A stretch of DNA of 64,000 nt from Isoetes taiwanensis (Eukaryota; Streptophyta; Lycopodiopsida; Isoetales; Isoetaceae). The notes beneath the pieces were generated by a model, which made no database searches, was not told where the DNA came from, and saw only the letters and a program-made list of their open reading frames with translations. Below are positions 24,030 through 34,901 of this stretch, piece by piece (the first letter of the stretch is position 1; the number at the start of each line of letters is the position of its first letter). The position numbers were made by a program, and so were the translations under genes. The DNA lies in assembly GCA_021234155.1 (NCBI GenBank), contig JAJEKV010000034.1, positions 14,682,671 through 14,746,670 on the forward strand, read 5' to 3'.

Positions 24030-25669
24030 ATGGCTCGACTTACAAATGTCTTTAAATATTTACTAGTTACACAACGTTCTAGACAAGGTATACAATGTCT
24101 AATTCATTCTTTAAGTCTTTTGCAAACAACAACTTTGACATCTCTAAGGCATCCATGCACTTCATATGTCGTCTTTGTCTCACAACCATGGTGGAAGATA
24201 TTCCAACACTTTGTAAGGCTTCAACAACTTCGGAAGCTTTGCATCGTTGTGTGAACACGTCTTGGCGTGAGCCATCATTCTTGTTTTTGCTCCTCCAACT
24301 TGTCAAGGCGTCGTTGGTACATATGTGTTGGATTGATGTATTGGCCATTGTCGACATTGTTAAACCACTCCCATTCGCATAGCTTGCACAAAATCAAGGA
24401 GCATGTCATAGATGTATCCCAATGCATAGACATCATGAATTTCGTCCCCCCAAACACGATCATCATCCTTCGATTTCTCAAAGACACTTTTCTCATTACC
24501 AAGGATATTTCGCTTGTCCATCCGAAAGTGAGTATTGGCTCTTCAACATGGGGACGGCGTTCTTTGCAATAATAATGTAATCGTCATCCCAATCACCAAT
24601 TGCCACCCAAACATTTGTGTACTTGTCGTCAAAATGTAATTTGACTCTTTTGCAATTGAGCTTTGTGTGAGTAAAGTGGCCCTTGTGGATCTCGTGACAC
24701 CTTACGCTGGGGCAAGAGCTATCTACGGAACATCTTGATATACAACTCTCATTCGAGCCCTAACTTCAGCGGATATGTGTTTAGGAGGCCTTTTTGTCGT
24801 GTGGGCTATTGCGTTTGACCATCTCCTATAACGTGAAAGGTCCTGAGGTAAATAGTCAAACAAGTGTGCAAGTGTTTCTCCATTCATAAATGGTAGAATC
24901 ACCATTGGCCCTATGGTACCCCAGCTAGAGCTAGCAACTTCATAAGCAAGTCCAATGGGTGTAGCCAGTGCAGGATGCGGACTCTTGAAGCGTATATATT
25001 TTTGGGCCTTCTCATATGACATGCTCCTATCTCCCCCTTTATAAACCCATCCAGCATAGAACTCATCATCTTGGAAGTGTTGTGTTCCAATGATCTTGAT
25101 TTGATATGTGCTATGAGTTGATCTCTCTTCAATCAGGCGCATCAGCTCTACGGCCTCTATGGGTATGGGTTCAACGAAGATTGATGTCTTCATGTGATTT
25201 TCCAAAGAAAAGTGGGGCATGCTAGGCCCTGCTCCACTAGAGCTTCCCCCTTGATGCAAGGCGTTTCTTATTATCTCCAACTGACGTGCATTGAGATCCT
25301 TAATGACATTCTTGTGATCTGCACGTCGCTTTTTGGAGGAATTCCAACTAGCTACCCATTCCTCGACACGAGCCTTTGCATTGGGACTTTGAAGCTTTGC
25401 CTTTGAATGGTTCAAACATGTCTCGGTTCGACCATGGGGTTTCCAAGCATTGACTTTACATGTGTGTTCGGAAGAGATGTCAACATTTCCTCACGGCACG
25501 GCCATTTTGATGCTAACTCATTTTGACACTTCCTTTGGACATGCCTTACAAAATGGTCGAGACGTTGACCAGTTTGTGTCTCCCTGTCGGGACTTTCGTT
25601 GGCACATATCTCATTTATGAGCACACGTCTAATCTCACTAAGCATTTGTGTCTTCACATTTGGGGCCAT
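24030..25669 (-). pseudogene. tnpA-like or unknown CACTA-encoded protein, frameshifted
   Basis: The ATG at 25669 follows a good acceptor (ttggtttgtag|gt). The first frame (25412-25669) is rich in charged helices (RRVLINEIC, DHFVRHVQRKCQNEL). It runs into a second frame, 24723-25415, through a 4-base overlap, so a frameshift or consensus error joins them. The second part begins with a Lys/Arg-rich helix (WNSSKKRRADHKN), a Gly/Ser linker, then a globular part including DDEFYAGWVYKGG. Further minus-strand coding texture continues at 24600-24280 (KSKDDDRVWGDEIHDVYALG) in shifted frames. It shares its leader arrangement with the SET gene at 36 kb. By position it would be the TNPA-like DNA-binding partner of tnp2, but no family match is claimed. 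Confidence 0.45.
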
Positions 25670-25764
25670 ACCTACAAACCAAATTAAACTAATTTTATCG
25701 GCAATGCATAAAAAAATACAAAGAAAAAAAGGATTCGTGGATTAACCTAAATACATTAGCAAAT

Positions 25765-25870
25765 AAATTTACAAGAGTAGTAGGTGAGCTTGGACCCGAA
25801 GCACTTAGTCCCCTCCACTCAAGGTGGAGTCGACCATGCCCCTTGCCCAAGTCTCCCCAAGTTTTTTTAA
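25765..25870 (-). promoter_or_regulatory. leader module shared with the SET gene
   Basis: The stretch containing 'cttagtcccctccactcaa' and 'ggtggagtcgacca' is a diverged copy of the three modules at 36215-36530 ('gtagtcctctccattc', 'gatggagccgacca'). In both places it sits about 100 bases upstream of a splice acceptor and the first ATG of a minus-strand gene. It is probably part of a common 5' leader or promoter of the element's genes. Confidence 0.6.
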
Positions 25871-26149
25871 ACCTAAACAAAGCATTAAACTTAAACGTAT
25901 TAAAAATAAATTCTTACCTGGAATAAGTACAAGGTGTTCGTTGTCGTTCGCAAAAGCAACGCATTTTGTTAGGAGTTATGCATGCAAAACAAGACATCCA
26001 ATGGTTAGAAAAAAATATTAAACTAAGTAAGAAACAAAACATTGCAAGGTCGTTCATCGACCTTGCATTAAAAAAAGAAAAAAAGAAAAACAAAGGAAGC
26101 CGTCCTTCATCGACGAAGAAAATAATAGAGGAAGAATCGAAGAGAAAAA

Positions 26150-26420
26150 ACGAATGGTGAAAAAGAATGGAGGAGGAGGAGGAAGAAGAAGAAGAAGAAG
26201 AAGAAAAAGTGGAGGAGGATGATGAAGAAGAAATAGAAGAAGAAGAAGAAATAGAGGAATAGATGATGAGAGAAAGGGATGTAAGAATTCGGAAAAGAAT
26301 ATAGAAGAGGGAGGGATTTGGAAGAAGGAAGAAGAAGCAAGAATTTGGAAGAGCAAAAAAGCAATAATAAAAAAAGGCATGGCAAATATGAGGATAGAAA
26401 CATTGGAAGGGATCAAAATG
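26150..26420. repeat. polypurine (GGA/GAA) tract
   Basis: About 270 bases are almost all purine on the plus strand, with long GAA and GGA runs. It lies just upstream of the left-block gene and inside the right subterminal repeats. Open frames here give only Leu/Pro or Glu/Lys low complexity and are not genes. Such a tract can form triplex or R-loop structures. Confidence 0.85.
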
Positions 26421-26689
26421 GAAAGGGGATGGAAGAATTAACTAAAAGAGGCCAAGATTGATGAGAATGGGAAGAACAAACAACAAGAACATAAATCCCT
26501 AAAACTTGGAAAAAAACAAGCATGGATTCAAAAAAAGAGATGGTTGATCCAAGCACATACCTTCTGGAGCTTGCTTGGCAAAGGAAATGGGCTTCAAGAC
26601 CAATGGGCGCCAAAAATCGCCGGAATAAATGCTCCTCCAAGTTTCTTGCTTGCTCGAAATAGGTCACGGGTTTTCCGCCCTGTTTCGGA

Positions 26690-26810
26690 AATATTACAGA
26701 GCAACGTCGATTATCGATGTCGCGACGTCGATTATCGGCGTTACGTATAAAGCGTCGATGATCGGCGTTTATACCAAACAAAAGCGGTCAATATCGGCGT
26801 TGGCCAAAAA
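26690..26810. repeat. right subterminal repeats of the CACTA block
   Basis: 'aacgtcgattatcgatgtcg', 'gacgtcgattatcggcgtt' and 'gcgtcgatgatcggcgttt' recall the left-end motifs at 21470-21835. They are followed by an A run at 26806-26820. The CACTA tip itself is missing, so the end is truncated or has decayed. Confidence 0.65.
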
Positions 26811-27063
26811 AAAAAAAAAAATTAATTGTACCTACAAAGGTTGAATTGAAGCAAAACCACGACATCAAAACCCTAGCCGCTTCAAATATTCTTGGTTGAG
26901 GCAACAAGAGCTTGGCCGCTTCACATCTAGTTCTAGCAAGCATCCCAGGCGTCTTTGGAGCGATCTAAGGTTACATTTTGTATTTCCTTTCTCTGCAATC
27001 ACTCCTTGTTCATTATCGTTCTTCGCCCCTTATTTGTAGCTCTTTCTAATGTGAGGATGCAGG

Positions 27064-27405
27064 ATGCCTCGCCCTACTATACGAATAACGCCATTGGAAA
27101 GACGTTTCAGAGTATGGTTGATCGTGTGCCAGCAGCGTCACGAAATCCTCCAGGAACTATGCAGTTGCGAAGATGAAGCATTAGAGGAAATAGAAGACCA
27201 GCTAGAGCTGTTGAAGAAGAAGAGAGATGAATACAATAGCTTGCCTGATAATACTGCACCGTCAGTATTTGGAGAGAAGTTGGCAAATTATGTGCAGGAG
27301 CTGAATTTCTTTGAAGGCATTATTGGATGTGCTGATGACATTGAGTGTGAGGTTGTTCCTCTTCCACCTTTGAGGCAACCTCACGATCTCGACATTTTTG
27401 CGTGA
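27064..27405 (+). CDS. small hypothetical protein, 113 aa, coiled coil
   Basis: ATG at 27064 lies two bases after an acceptor-like 'gaggatgcag|g', with a donor-like 'taag|gtta' near 26967, so a short 5' exon is possible. The protein has a basic N-terminus (RPTIRITPLERR), a strongly charged helix around residues 28-55 (EEIEDQLELLKKKRDE) that looks like a coiled coil, and an acidic, Pro-rich end (CEVVPLPPLRQP). It ends at a TGA. It is the cleanest plus-strand frame in this part of the window and lies between the two CACTA blocks. I know no family for it; it may be a host fragment or an element gene. Confidence 0.45.
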   Translation: MPRPTIRITPLERRFRVWLIVCQQRHEILQELCSCEDEALEEIEDQLELLKKKRDEYNSLPDNTAPSVFGEKLANYVQELNFFEGIIGCADDIECEVVPLPPLRQPHDLDIFA

Positions 27406-27559
27406 TATTTGTACTCTAATCATAGTATTTGAGTGACATTGGATAAGTATTTGAGAATATTTGAGCATTTTGTTCAAGTTTTGGATATTTATAATCAGTT
27501 ATCTTTTGTTCTAGCATTTCTTATACTTATATTCTCATATTTAATCTAAGGATGTTATT

Positions 27560-28037
27560 GTTAGATAGGCTCTGGTCTTGGATTGAAGTGGGAATAGCAG
27601 CATCTCCTCTTGCATATGATTAAGCAGACTCATCTACATAGCATTGCAAAATCTGAAGATCCTATGCTCAAATTGGAATGTGCAATCTCACGGAATTGGT
27701 TGCGTTAGATGGGGTCCGTCTCTTGGGGTAGGGTTAGGAGCTCGAATTTAACTCATGGCTTAGATAATGTTGAGATAGTTGATGACAATCAAAACCAAAG
27801 AGTAGAGAAAGAAAAGGATGGAGCAGATTCTTGCCTAGATGATGACAGTCAAAGCCAAGTATGTCAAGTATTGAAGATGGAGATAAGGGTGGAACGCCAA
27901 AATATTATTCTGTTGCATGGCTTAGATAAAGACAACATAAATGGTGTATATCCTAGTTCCTTTCTTTGGAGAAATTGGACAGTGACATGGTCACTAAGGT
28001 GCATTATTGCAGGGGCGCTCACGAGAATTAGAATCTC
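27560..28037 (+). other. exon-like sequence leading into the 1.13-kb repeats
   Basis: A plus-strand frame opens at 27709 and is hydrophilic for about 100 codons (DDNQNQRVEKEKDGAD), then runs into the GC-rich repeat, where it stops being meaningful. 'gattgaagtgggaatagcag' near 27577 nearly matches 'gattgaagtgagaatagcag' at 16334, tying this flank to the GC-rich repeat family at 15.6-17.7 kb. Confidence 0.35.
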
Positions 28038-31020
28038 GGGGATTTTAGGGTCCGTGCTCTGGCGTCAACACCCCCACTCCATGTCAAGTCACGGCGCAAG
28101 GTCCCCCCCGAATCTGACAAGGAGAGGGCCTCCAAAACGTAAACCCTGTGGGTTGCCTAGTTCTAGAAGGGTTTGCGTTTTGGGGGCCGAGACTTGGTCT
28201 GTTGCACTTGGGACCTGGCCGAGAAGCTGCAGCCGAGAATACGGAGCAAGGGGAACTGACGGAGCAGAGTTTGGGCCTGTCCTCCTCCCGATGTGGCAAG
28301 TAGAAGTCGGGGGCTTTTTGCGATGGCAAGACATTCATAAATTCATAATTAATGCATTGTGCGAAAAAAATAAATTCTGATTTTTGCCAGCTGGATTCCT
28401 AATCCATCTCCAGCCACACAGCCCAATTTTGAAATTTTTAGGAGAAGGTCTAGGTCAAAGGGTTAGCATTAGAGCGGTCGGGGCAGCCCGTTGCGGGGCA
28501 AGAGGCTGGCACCCTTCCCAAGTCAAACGAGGCCGGGACCTTGCGGGGATCCCTCACAAGAGGGGAGAGTCCAGGACCCCAAGAGGCGGGATTCAAAAAG
28601 TTCGAGGCAGCCCTTCTGGCGGCGCTCCTTTTGGGGAGGCTGCGCTAATGACCACCCTCCCGGAGCCCGGTTCCCCTATCCGACCGTTGGATCCTCCGTT
28701 CAGGGGCCCCTCTTCGGGAAGGCCCAAAAGATTCCAGATCGGTCCGGGAGAACTTGTCAAACCGCGGGGCGTCCTGAGGTCGGCCTTGTAGAAACCGCAG
28801 TGTCTTGTCGTTCGGGCACCGGGGAGGCTCCGGAATGGCAAATCGACCCTGCCAAATCGTCCGGAATGGCAAAATTACCCTAGGGAGCAAGTTACAAGGT
28901 CGGTTTTGCAAAAGAAAGAAACACTCATGCCCTCCACGACAGTATCCCGCATCCACATCCTAGGCCAATTGACTACGAGTGTGATGGAAGTGAGCTACTT
29001 TGGCGCTTCTTGGAGGTCGGGTGGTCTTCTGGCCACGGAACTTGGTCCCCAGGGCAATGTCGACGTTCTGAGTCCATTGGCAGAGCCAAATCGCGATTCC
29101 AGGAGAGGGAGGTCGCCCGGTCCAGGCCCCGGGGGCATTGGGGAGAGGGAAATTGGGGCAAGCGGCCAGGGGGGATTTTAGGGTCCGTGCTCTGGCGTCA
29201 ACACCCCCACTCCACGTCAAGTCACGCGGTCTGCAGGGTCCCGCCGAATCGACAAGGAGAGGGCCTCAAAATGTAAACCCCGTGGGTTGCCAGGTTCTAG
29301 AAGGGTTTGCGTTTTGGGGGCCGAGACTTGGTCTGTTGCATTTGGGACCTGGCGAGAAGCTGCAGCCGAGAATATGGAGCAAGGGGAACTGACGGAGCGG
29401 AGTTTGGGCCTGTCCTCCTCCCGATGTGGCAAGTAGAAGTCGGGGGCTTTTTGCAAAGGGCAAGACATTCATAAATTCATAATTAATGCATTGTACGAAA
29501 ATAAATTCTGATTTTTGCCAGCTGGATTCCTAATCCATCTCCAGCACACAGACCAATTTTCGAAATTTTGAGGAGAAGGTCTAGGTCAAAGGGTTAGCAT
29601 TAGAGCGGTCGGGGCAGCGGGTTGCAACCGAAGCTGGCACCCTTCCCCAAGTCAAGCGAGGCGAGGGACCTTGCGGGGGATCCCTCACAAGAGGGGAGAG
29701 TCCAGGACCCCAAGAGGCGGGATCCAAAAAAGTTCGAGGCAGCCCTTCTGGCAGCTCCCGGGGCCGTGACGCTAATGACCACCCTCCCGGAGCCGGTTCC
29801 CCTATCCGGCCGTTGGATCCTCCGTTCGGGGGCCCCTCTTGGGAAGGCCCAAAAGATTCCAGATCGGTCCAGGAGAACTTGTCAAACCTGTGGGCCCACG
29901 AGGTCGGCCTTGTAGAAACCATGCAGTGTCTTGTCGTTCGAGACACCGGGAGGCTCGAATGGCAAATCGACCACCTCGCCAAATCGTCAGGAATGGCAAA
30001 ATTACCCTAGGGAGCAAGTTACAAGGTCGGTTTTGCAAAAGAAAGAAACACTCATGCCCTCCACGACATTATCCCGCATCCACATCCTAGGCCAATTGAC
30101 TACGAGTGTGATGGAAGTGAGCTACTTTGGCGCTTCTTGGAGGTCGGGTGGTCTTCTGGCCCGCGGAACTTGGTCCCCGGGGCAATGTCGACGTTCCGAG
30201 TCCATTGGCGAGCCAAATCGCGATTCCTGGGGAGAGGGGAGGTCGCCCGTCCGGCCCCTGGGGCATTGGGGAGAGGAAATTGGGGCAAGCAGCCTTAGGG
30301 GATTTTAGGGTCCGTGCTCACGGCGTCAACACCCCCACTCCACGTCAAGTCACGGGAGGCGGCATGAGGGTCCCCCGAATCGACAAGGAGAGGGCCTCCA
30401 AAATGTAAACCACGTGGGTTGCCATGTTCTAGAAGGGTTTGCGTTTGGGGGGGGCGAGACTTGGTCCTGTTGCTCTTGGGACCTGGCCGAGAAGCCGCAG
30501 CAGAGAATACGGAGCAAGGGGAACTGGACGGAGCGGAGTTTGGGCCTGTCCTCCTCCCGATGTGGCAAGTAGAAGTCGGGGGCTTTTTGCGATGGCAAGA
30601 CATTCATAAATTAATAATTAATGCATTGTACGAAAATAAATTCTGATTTTTTGCCAGCTGGATTCCTAATCCATCTCCAGCACACAGACCAATTTTCGAA
30701 ATTTTCGGAGAAGGTCTAGGTCAAAGGGCTAGCATTAGAATGGTCGGGGCAGCCCGTTGCAGGGCAACCGAGCTGGCACCCTTCCCCAAGTCAAACGAGG
30801 TTCCCCTATCCGACCGTTGGATAGGGGAACAAGGGGAACGGTCGAGAATACGGAGCAAGGGGAACTGACGGAGCGGCACCCTTCCCCAATTCGAACGAGT
30901 CCAGGACTTTGCGTGGAGGCCTCAAGGGAGGGTAGAAGCCATACCCCAAGAGACGGACCAAGGGTCAATTTCTCCAAAGAGGGTAGAGGCCATTCGGGCA
31001 GTCAGGCGATTGGACTTCAC
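28038..31020. repeat. 1.13-kb GC-rich tandem repeat, about 2.6 copies
   Basis: 'ggggattttagggtccgtgc' recurs at about 28037, 29169 and 30299. Each unit then holds 'aaacc...gtgggttgcc', 'tcctcctcccgatgtggcaa', 'attcataattaatgcattgt', 'gccagctggattcctaatcc', 'attaccctagggagcaagtt' and 'attgactacgagtgtgatgg'. The third unit is shortened and rearranged after 30790, with a small inverted 'ttcccctatccgaccgttgg' duplication. Landmarks shared with 15.6-16.9 kb show one family. The many overlapping frames on both strands are GC artefacts. Confidence 0.9.
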
Positions 31021-31027
31021 CCTTATG

Positions 31028-31060
31028 TCCGGAGTGTCTAGGTGGCATATGTTGGAGCCC
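31028..31060 (-). repeat. isolated inverted minisatellite units
   Basis: 'ctaggtggcatatgttggag' followed by 'cccgcgtgg' is one to two units of the 18-bp minisatellite in the inverted orientation of 17780-18058. It lies immediately after the 1.13-kb repeats, the same order (core, then inverted minisatellite) as at 15.6-18.06 kb. Confidence 0.75.
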
Positions 31061-31354
31061 GCGTGGAAGAAATTGCTTATGGAAGTTGCAATATTATTGT
31101 TGCCTATAGTATACACAAATAATCGTGTCAAAGTATTTTCTTATTCATATGTGAAAAAATATAATATTAATACAAATTGCAAGTTCAAACAATGGTGGTC
31201 TCATATCATAAAAATAGTCTAGCCTCCATATTCGACTGTCATCTCTTCTTGGCCCTCAAATATGCGGCGGGAGCGAGCCTTACACGGAATTACAAACCAC
31301 CAAGTATCTTGCAAAGGATCTGGAATGAAGGTGACCTACAAAACCTCTATTACA

Positions 31355-34300
31355 TTAGCTCATTTGGTATTCGCATATATAAAATTTATCAAATCTAAGT
31401 AAACATACTTGTTCACATTGCTCAACCCTCGCGAGCGTGTCTTGACCACGATATCGACGAGTCGAATCTAGTGAATACAAACCACTATGATCTTTGCGTA
31501 TCGTGGCATGAGCACCAGTACATACAAGATCAAACCATTCTACATCAAACAACATTGCTTTGAATACGCTACCGACATCGACCTCAATGATAGTCTTAAT
31601 AGTTCCAATCCATTCCAACATTGCTTCGACTGGATTCAGGTCTGCACTACCAGTCTGGCAAAGTGTATTAAACTTTGCTGATATGCCACAATCATAAGTG
31701 CGTTTTCCTTCATCAGGTGCTTTTTCAGGCCGGAAGTGAGCACCAGAAGACCACATTGATGCATATGAATTATACTATAAAGAAAGAAAACAAAGCGTTC
31801 AAAATAACAAAGGAAAATGATAACTATATATAAAGTTGCACTTACACAAGCGGAACCGCCTTTTTAGTATATGCCAATTCTTCACTAGAAACATGTTCGC
31901 CGCGTTCCCTTGCCGCCTCTAGTTGTTGGGACAACCAAATTTTGTTTATATCACTTGGCATAGCCTGTAGATCGACTGGAAATGGTTGTTTGCGATACTT
32001 TTGTCGATAGCGTCTTCTCTCATCATCTCTTTTTGTTTTTGCTTCATCGTACCTTTTTATCCATTTCTCCATGTGAGTGGAGTTGTAGATGAGAAACTTA
32101 TTGACTTTCGCTTGTTCCTCTATTGTGAAAAATTTGCTTTGCGGTCTTCCTTCCGGAACTTCTCCAATTATAGTCGGGTTGTCTTCATCGGTCCATAATC
32201 GTGGAGCATTGGGGTGTAGATCGGCTAAGAACTCGGTGACATAGAATAATGACTCTCGGGCTAACCAACCTTCGGCCATGCATCCCTCGGGCCTTGCCTT
32301 CTGGCGCACAAAGTCCTTGAGAACCTTTAAAAATCGTTCTATGAAAAACATCCACCTAGGATTGGTTGTGCTGCAAGCTCCACTTAGATCCACTAAGTGA
32401 ACTAATAGGTGAGTTTGTATGTCTAAGAAACTTCGTTGGGAATTCTTTTTCGAGCATACAACATGCTTCAACCACCTTAGTTCGCATGTCCGCAATTTCT
32501 ATTGTTGGAATCTCTTTTTTTGTAATCCATCTACATGTCAATAGGAAAGAAAAACAAATTGAGAGTTCAAAATCAAGTCAAATAAAGTGATTTCAAAATG
32601 CATGCGAACCTAGAAAACTCGATAGGAGACATATTGCACGTAGTGGGACCGTCGTGAGGCGACCTCTTAGAACAATAGGCATAACAAAGCGCACATGTCG
32701 AATGCAATTATGTTGCGTTCAAGTACTTGTAACATACAATGTAAACTAACGATAATGAACGAAGCATACCGCAACATCTTATGCCAATCGTGGGATTTCA
32801 ACCTGTTAACTCCCCTTTCGTTCGAAAAAGCGATTCATAGCGAATGCATATATCCCGTCGGAGTCTTTATAGCCTTGATCGCATCTCGAACGAGCTTCAT
32901 ACCTTTTCTAGGCACGATCCAATCGACCTGTGGCCTTGTTCCTTCTTCTACATTTAGCCATGCTTTAGCCTTCGATCCAGCTTCTTGTAGATCCTCCTGG
33001 CAGCGTGTGTCTTTACGCCCCGTGGCGTGCCTCCAAATGGACGACGAAACATTTTTGAAGATATGCATAGGATCAAGAAGATGATGGATCTTCAATTACA
33101 TCCAATATGGTAGAAGGAAGAAGGATGATTTCCACTTCATTCCTCTGACTTGTTTGTCCTTCTCATGACTTTTTTTTTCTTTGTTTGCGGCATCCCATTG
33201 GTTACCCCAATCTTTCATTGTCAACCTTTTGGGAGGTTCTTCAGTGCAATGTTTGTCTCTTGGGCCTACGTATCGAAGTCGATTTTCAAGTGGTAGGAAT
33301 CTCCTGAAGTTTGCATAGACATTCTTGTGCAATGCCGTTGACCGGCGTGAATTCAATTGTTCAAATCCACACAAGTGGCATGCAGCATATCCAGACACTT
33401 GGAGTCCGGAGATTTCATACAAACCGGGCCAATCACTCGTTGTCCACATTAGGATTGCTCTCAAGGTAAATCTTTGTTCCGCATGGAGTTCTCTTGAGAC
33501 ATCATAAACTTCAATACCTACACTCCACAGTATCAAAAGTTCATCAATAACTATTTTGAGGTATGGATCTAGTGTATCTGGCTTTTTAGGTCCTGGTACT
33601 AGTAAGACAACCATTAAATGGCTAGTCTTCATTAGCAACCATGGGGGTAGATTGTAGTTGATTAACACCAGCGGCCCACGTTGACCATGCGGCCGACCGG
33701 GCGTCCATAAGGATTAACGCCATCCGTTGCGGACCTAATCCGGAGATTTCGTGGCTCACTTCCAAATTCTGGCCATGTTTCATCAATATGCTTCCATTGC
33801 TTGCAGTCACTAACCACATGAAGCATATTGTCACTTGACGCATTAGCAGCACACCAACCCATGAGCGAAGCTAGAGACTCACATCGAAACAATAGCTTTA
33901 TGCGCGGGATCAATGGAAAGTAGCGAACCACCTTTATCGGGGCGGTCTTTTCCCTTGGCGTCGCATTGTACCTAGCAAGCACCACATTTAGGGCACGTTT
34001 TTGTGTCCTTGTAGATGTCCTTTGGATAATATACCATGTCATCATTTGGACAAGCATGAATCCTATGGTATCCCAAACCACTACTTGCCAATATGTTTTT
34101 TATTTCATCGCGGCTCCTAGGTATAGTGTTCCCTTGTGGAAGTATTTTCTCTTGTAATAACCTGCATGAAGTCTTTGTTTACGGATACATTCATTCAATC
34201 AATTAATTCAATTAACTTGGTGATTTCAAGTGTACTTCTTGTAACAAAGCCATATTATTTGGCGTTGCTCCATTTGAATTTGGCTTGAAGGTTTAATATC

Positions 34301-34640
34301 AATAAAGATGTTGCCAATCTAGAATCTTTGTTGCCCCTACATATAATACTTTGTGCGCCTCCTCCAATAAATCTTCATGACCGTCAATAGAAGTATTTGC
34401 TTCTTCGTCGAGGTCGTTGTCGAAGATCGGGTCGAACACATCTAACATGTCGGCCATGGGTTCCTCAACCTCCATGTGGCCGACGTCGTCTTCATCGTTG
34501 TGCTCGTCGTCTTCATCGTTGTGCTCGTCCTCTTCGATGTTGTACTCTTCATCATATGTTGTCTTAGATGTTTGTACCATATTGCTCGATGTATTCTATT
34601 TACGCTAGCCGCAATGACTCTTGATGTCGCCAATTAAATG
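31355..34640 (-). pseudogene. CACTA transposase (tnp2 / DUF4218 / DUF4216), inactivated
   Basis: Read leftwards. 34580-34299 is a very acidic repeat (EDDEHNDEDDE). 34081-33662 has YFPLIPRIKLLF, then EFGSEPRNLRI and ATDGVNPYG, a tnp2 signature. 33668-33096 continues with NYNLPPWLL, LLVPGPKKPDTLDPYL and LMWTTSDWPGL. 33095-32835 has LDPMHIFKNVSSSIW. About 32800 reads LKSHDWHKMLR. 32495-31842 is DUF4218 (HLLVHLVDL, RWMFFIERFLKVLK, RPEGCMAEGWLA). 31756-31355 is DUF4216 (IKTIIEVDVG, AMLFDVEWFDL). This is the full domain order of an En/Spm TNPD-type transposase, which cuts and pastes the element. Breaks: a frame change near 33665 within NPYG...NYNLPPW, and an in-frame TAA at 33096-33098 between LPYWM and LKIHHLLD where related proteins have no gap. 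Other gaps are probably introns. Some breaks could be consensus errors. Confidence 0.88.
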
Positions 34641-34901
34641 CGCTTGGATGTGGTCTCATATCCACTCGCCCAGCCTGATTGCCAGATACAAAAAAAATAT
34701 ATGTTACATGCATTGAGAGCGTGGCTTGGTCAGTTCTTAAACATGTTGTAATATAAGAAATATAAATTTCCACGTCTTAAGCAAGCCACTTATTGATGAT
34801 AATAATCATATAATTTCATTCCACAAAATAATAATTAAATACATGGTAAGACTCCCACAAAGGACAACACAACTTATATTAATTATAATTCGAGTACATC
34901 A

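Larger units (their letters stand above)
21423..26810 (-). mobile_element. CACTA (En/Spm) element, left block
   Basis: It starts with CACTACAAAAACGTTGAGCC at 21423, the expected CACTA terminus; the three bases before it are TAT. Inside are dense subterminal motifs of the CGTCGATGATCGACG kind (21470-21835), minus-strand reading frames (22143-25669), a 5' leader module (about 25770-25870) and similar subterminal motifs near 26700-26805. The mirror terminus (...TGTAGTG) was not found near 26.8 kb or further right, so the right boundary is approximate. The element may instead extend to 36.5 kb and include the tnp2 and SET genes. Confidence 0.75.

Noticed and set aside
26054-26416. Leu/Pro/Phe-rich minus-strand membrane-like proteins
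   Set aside because: They are translations of a polypurine/polypyrimidine tract.
28084-30646. Overlapping GC-rich frames on both strands in the 1.13-kb repeats
   Set aside because: Frames occur on all strands, are not conserved as protein between units, and end at unit variations. They are composition artefacts.
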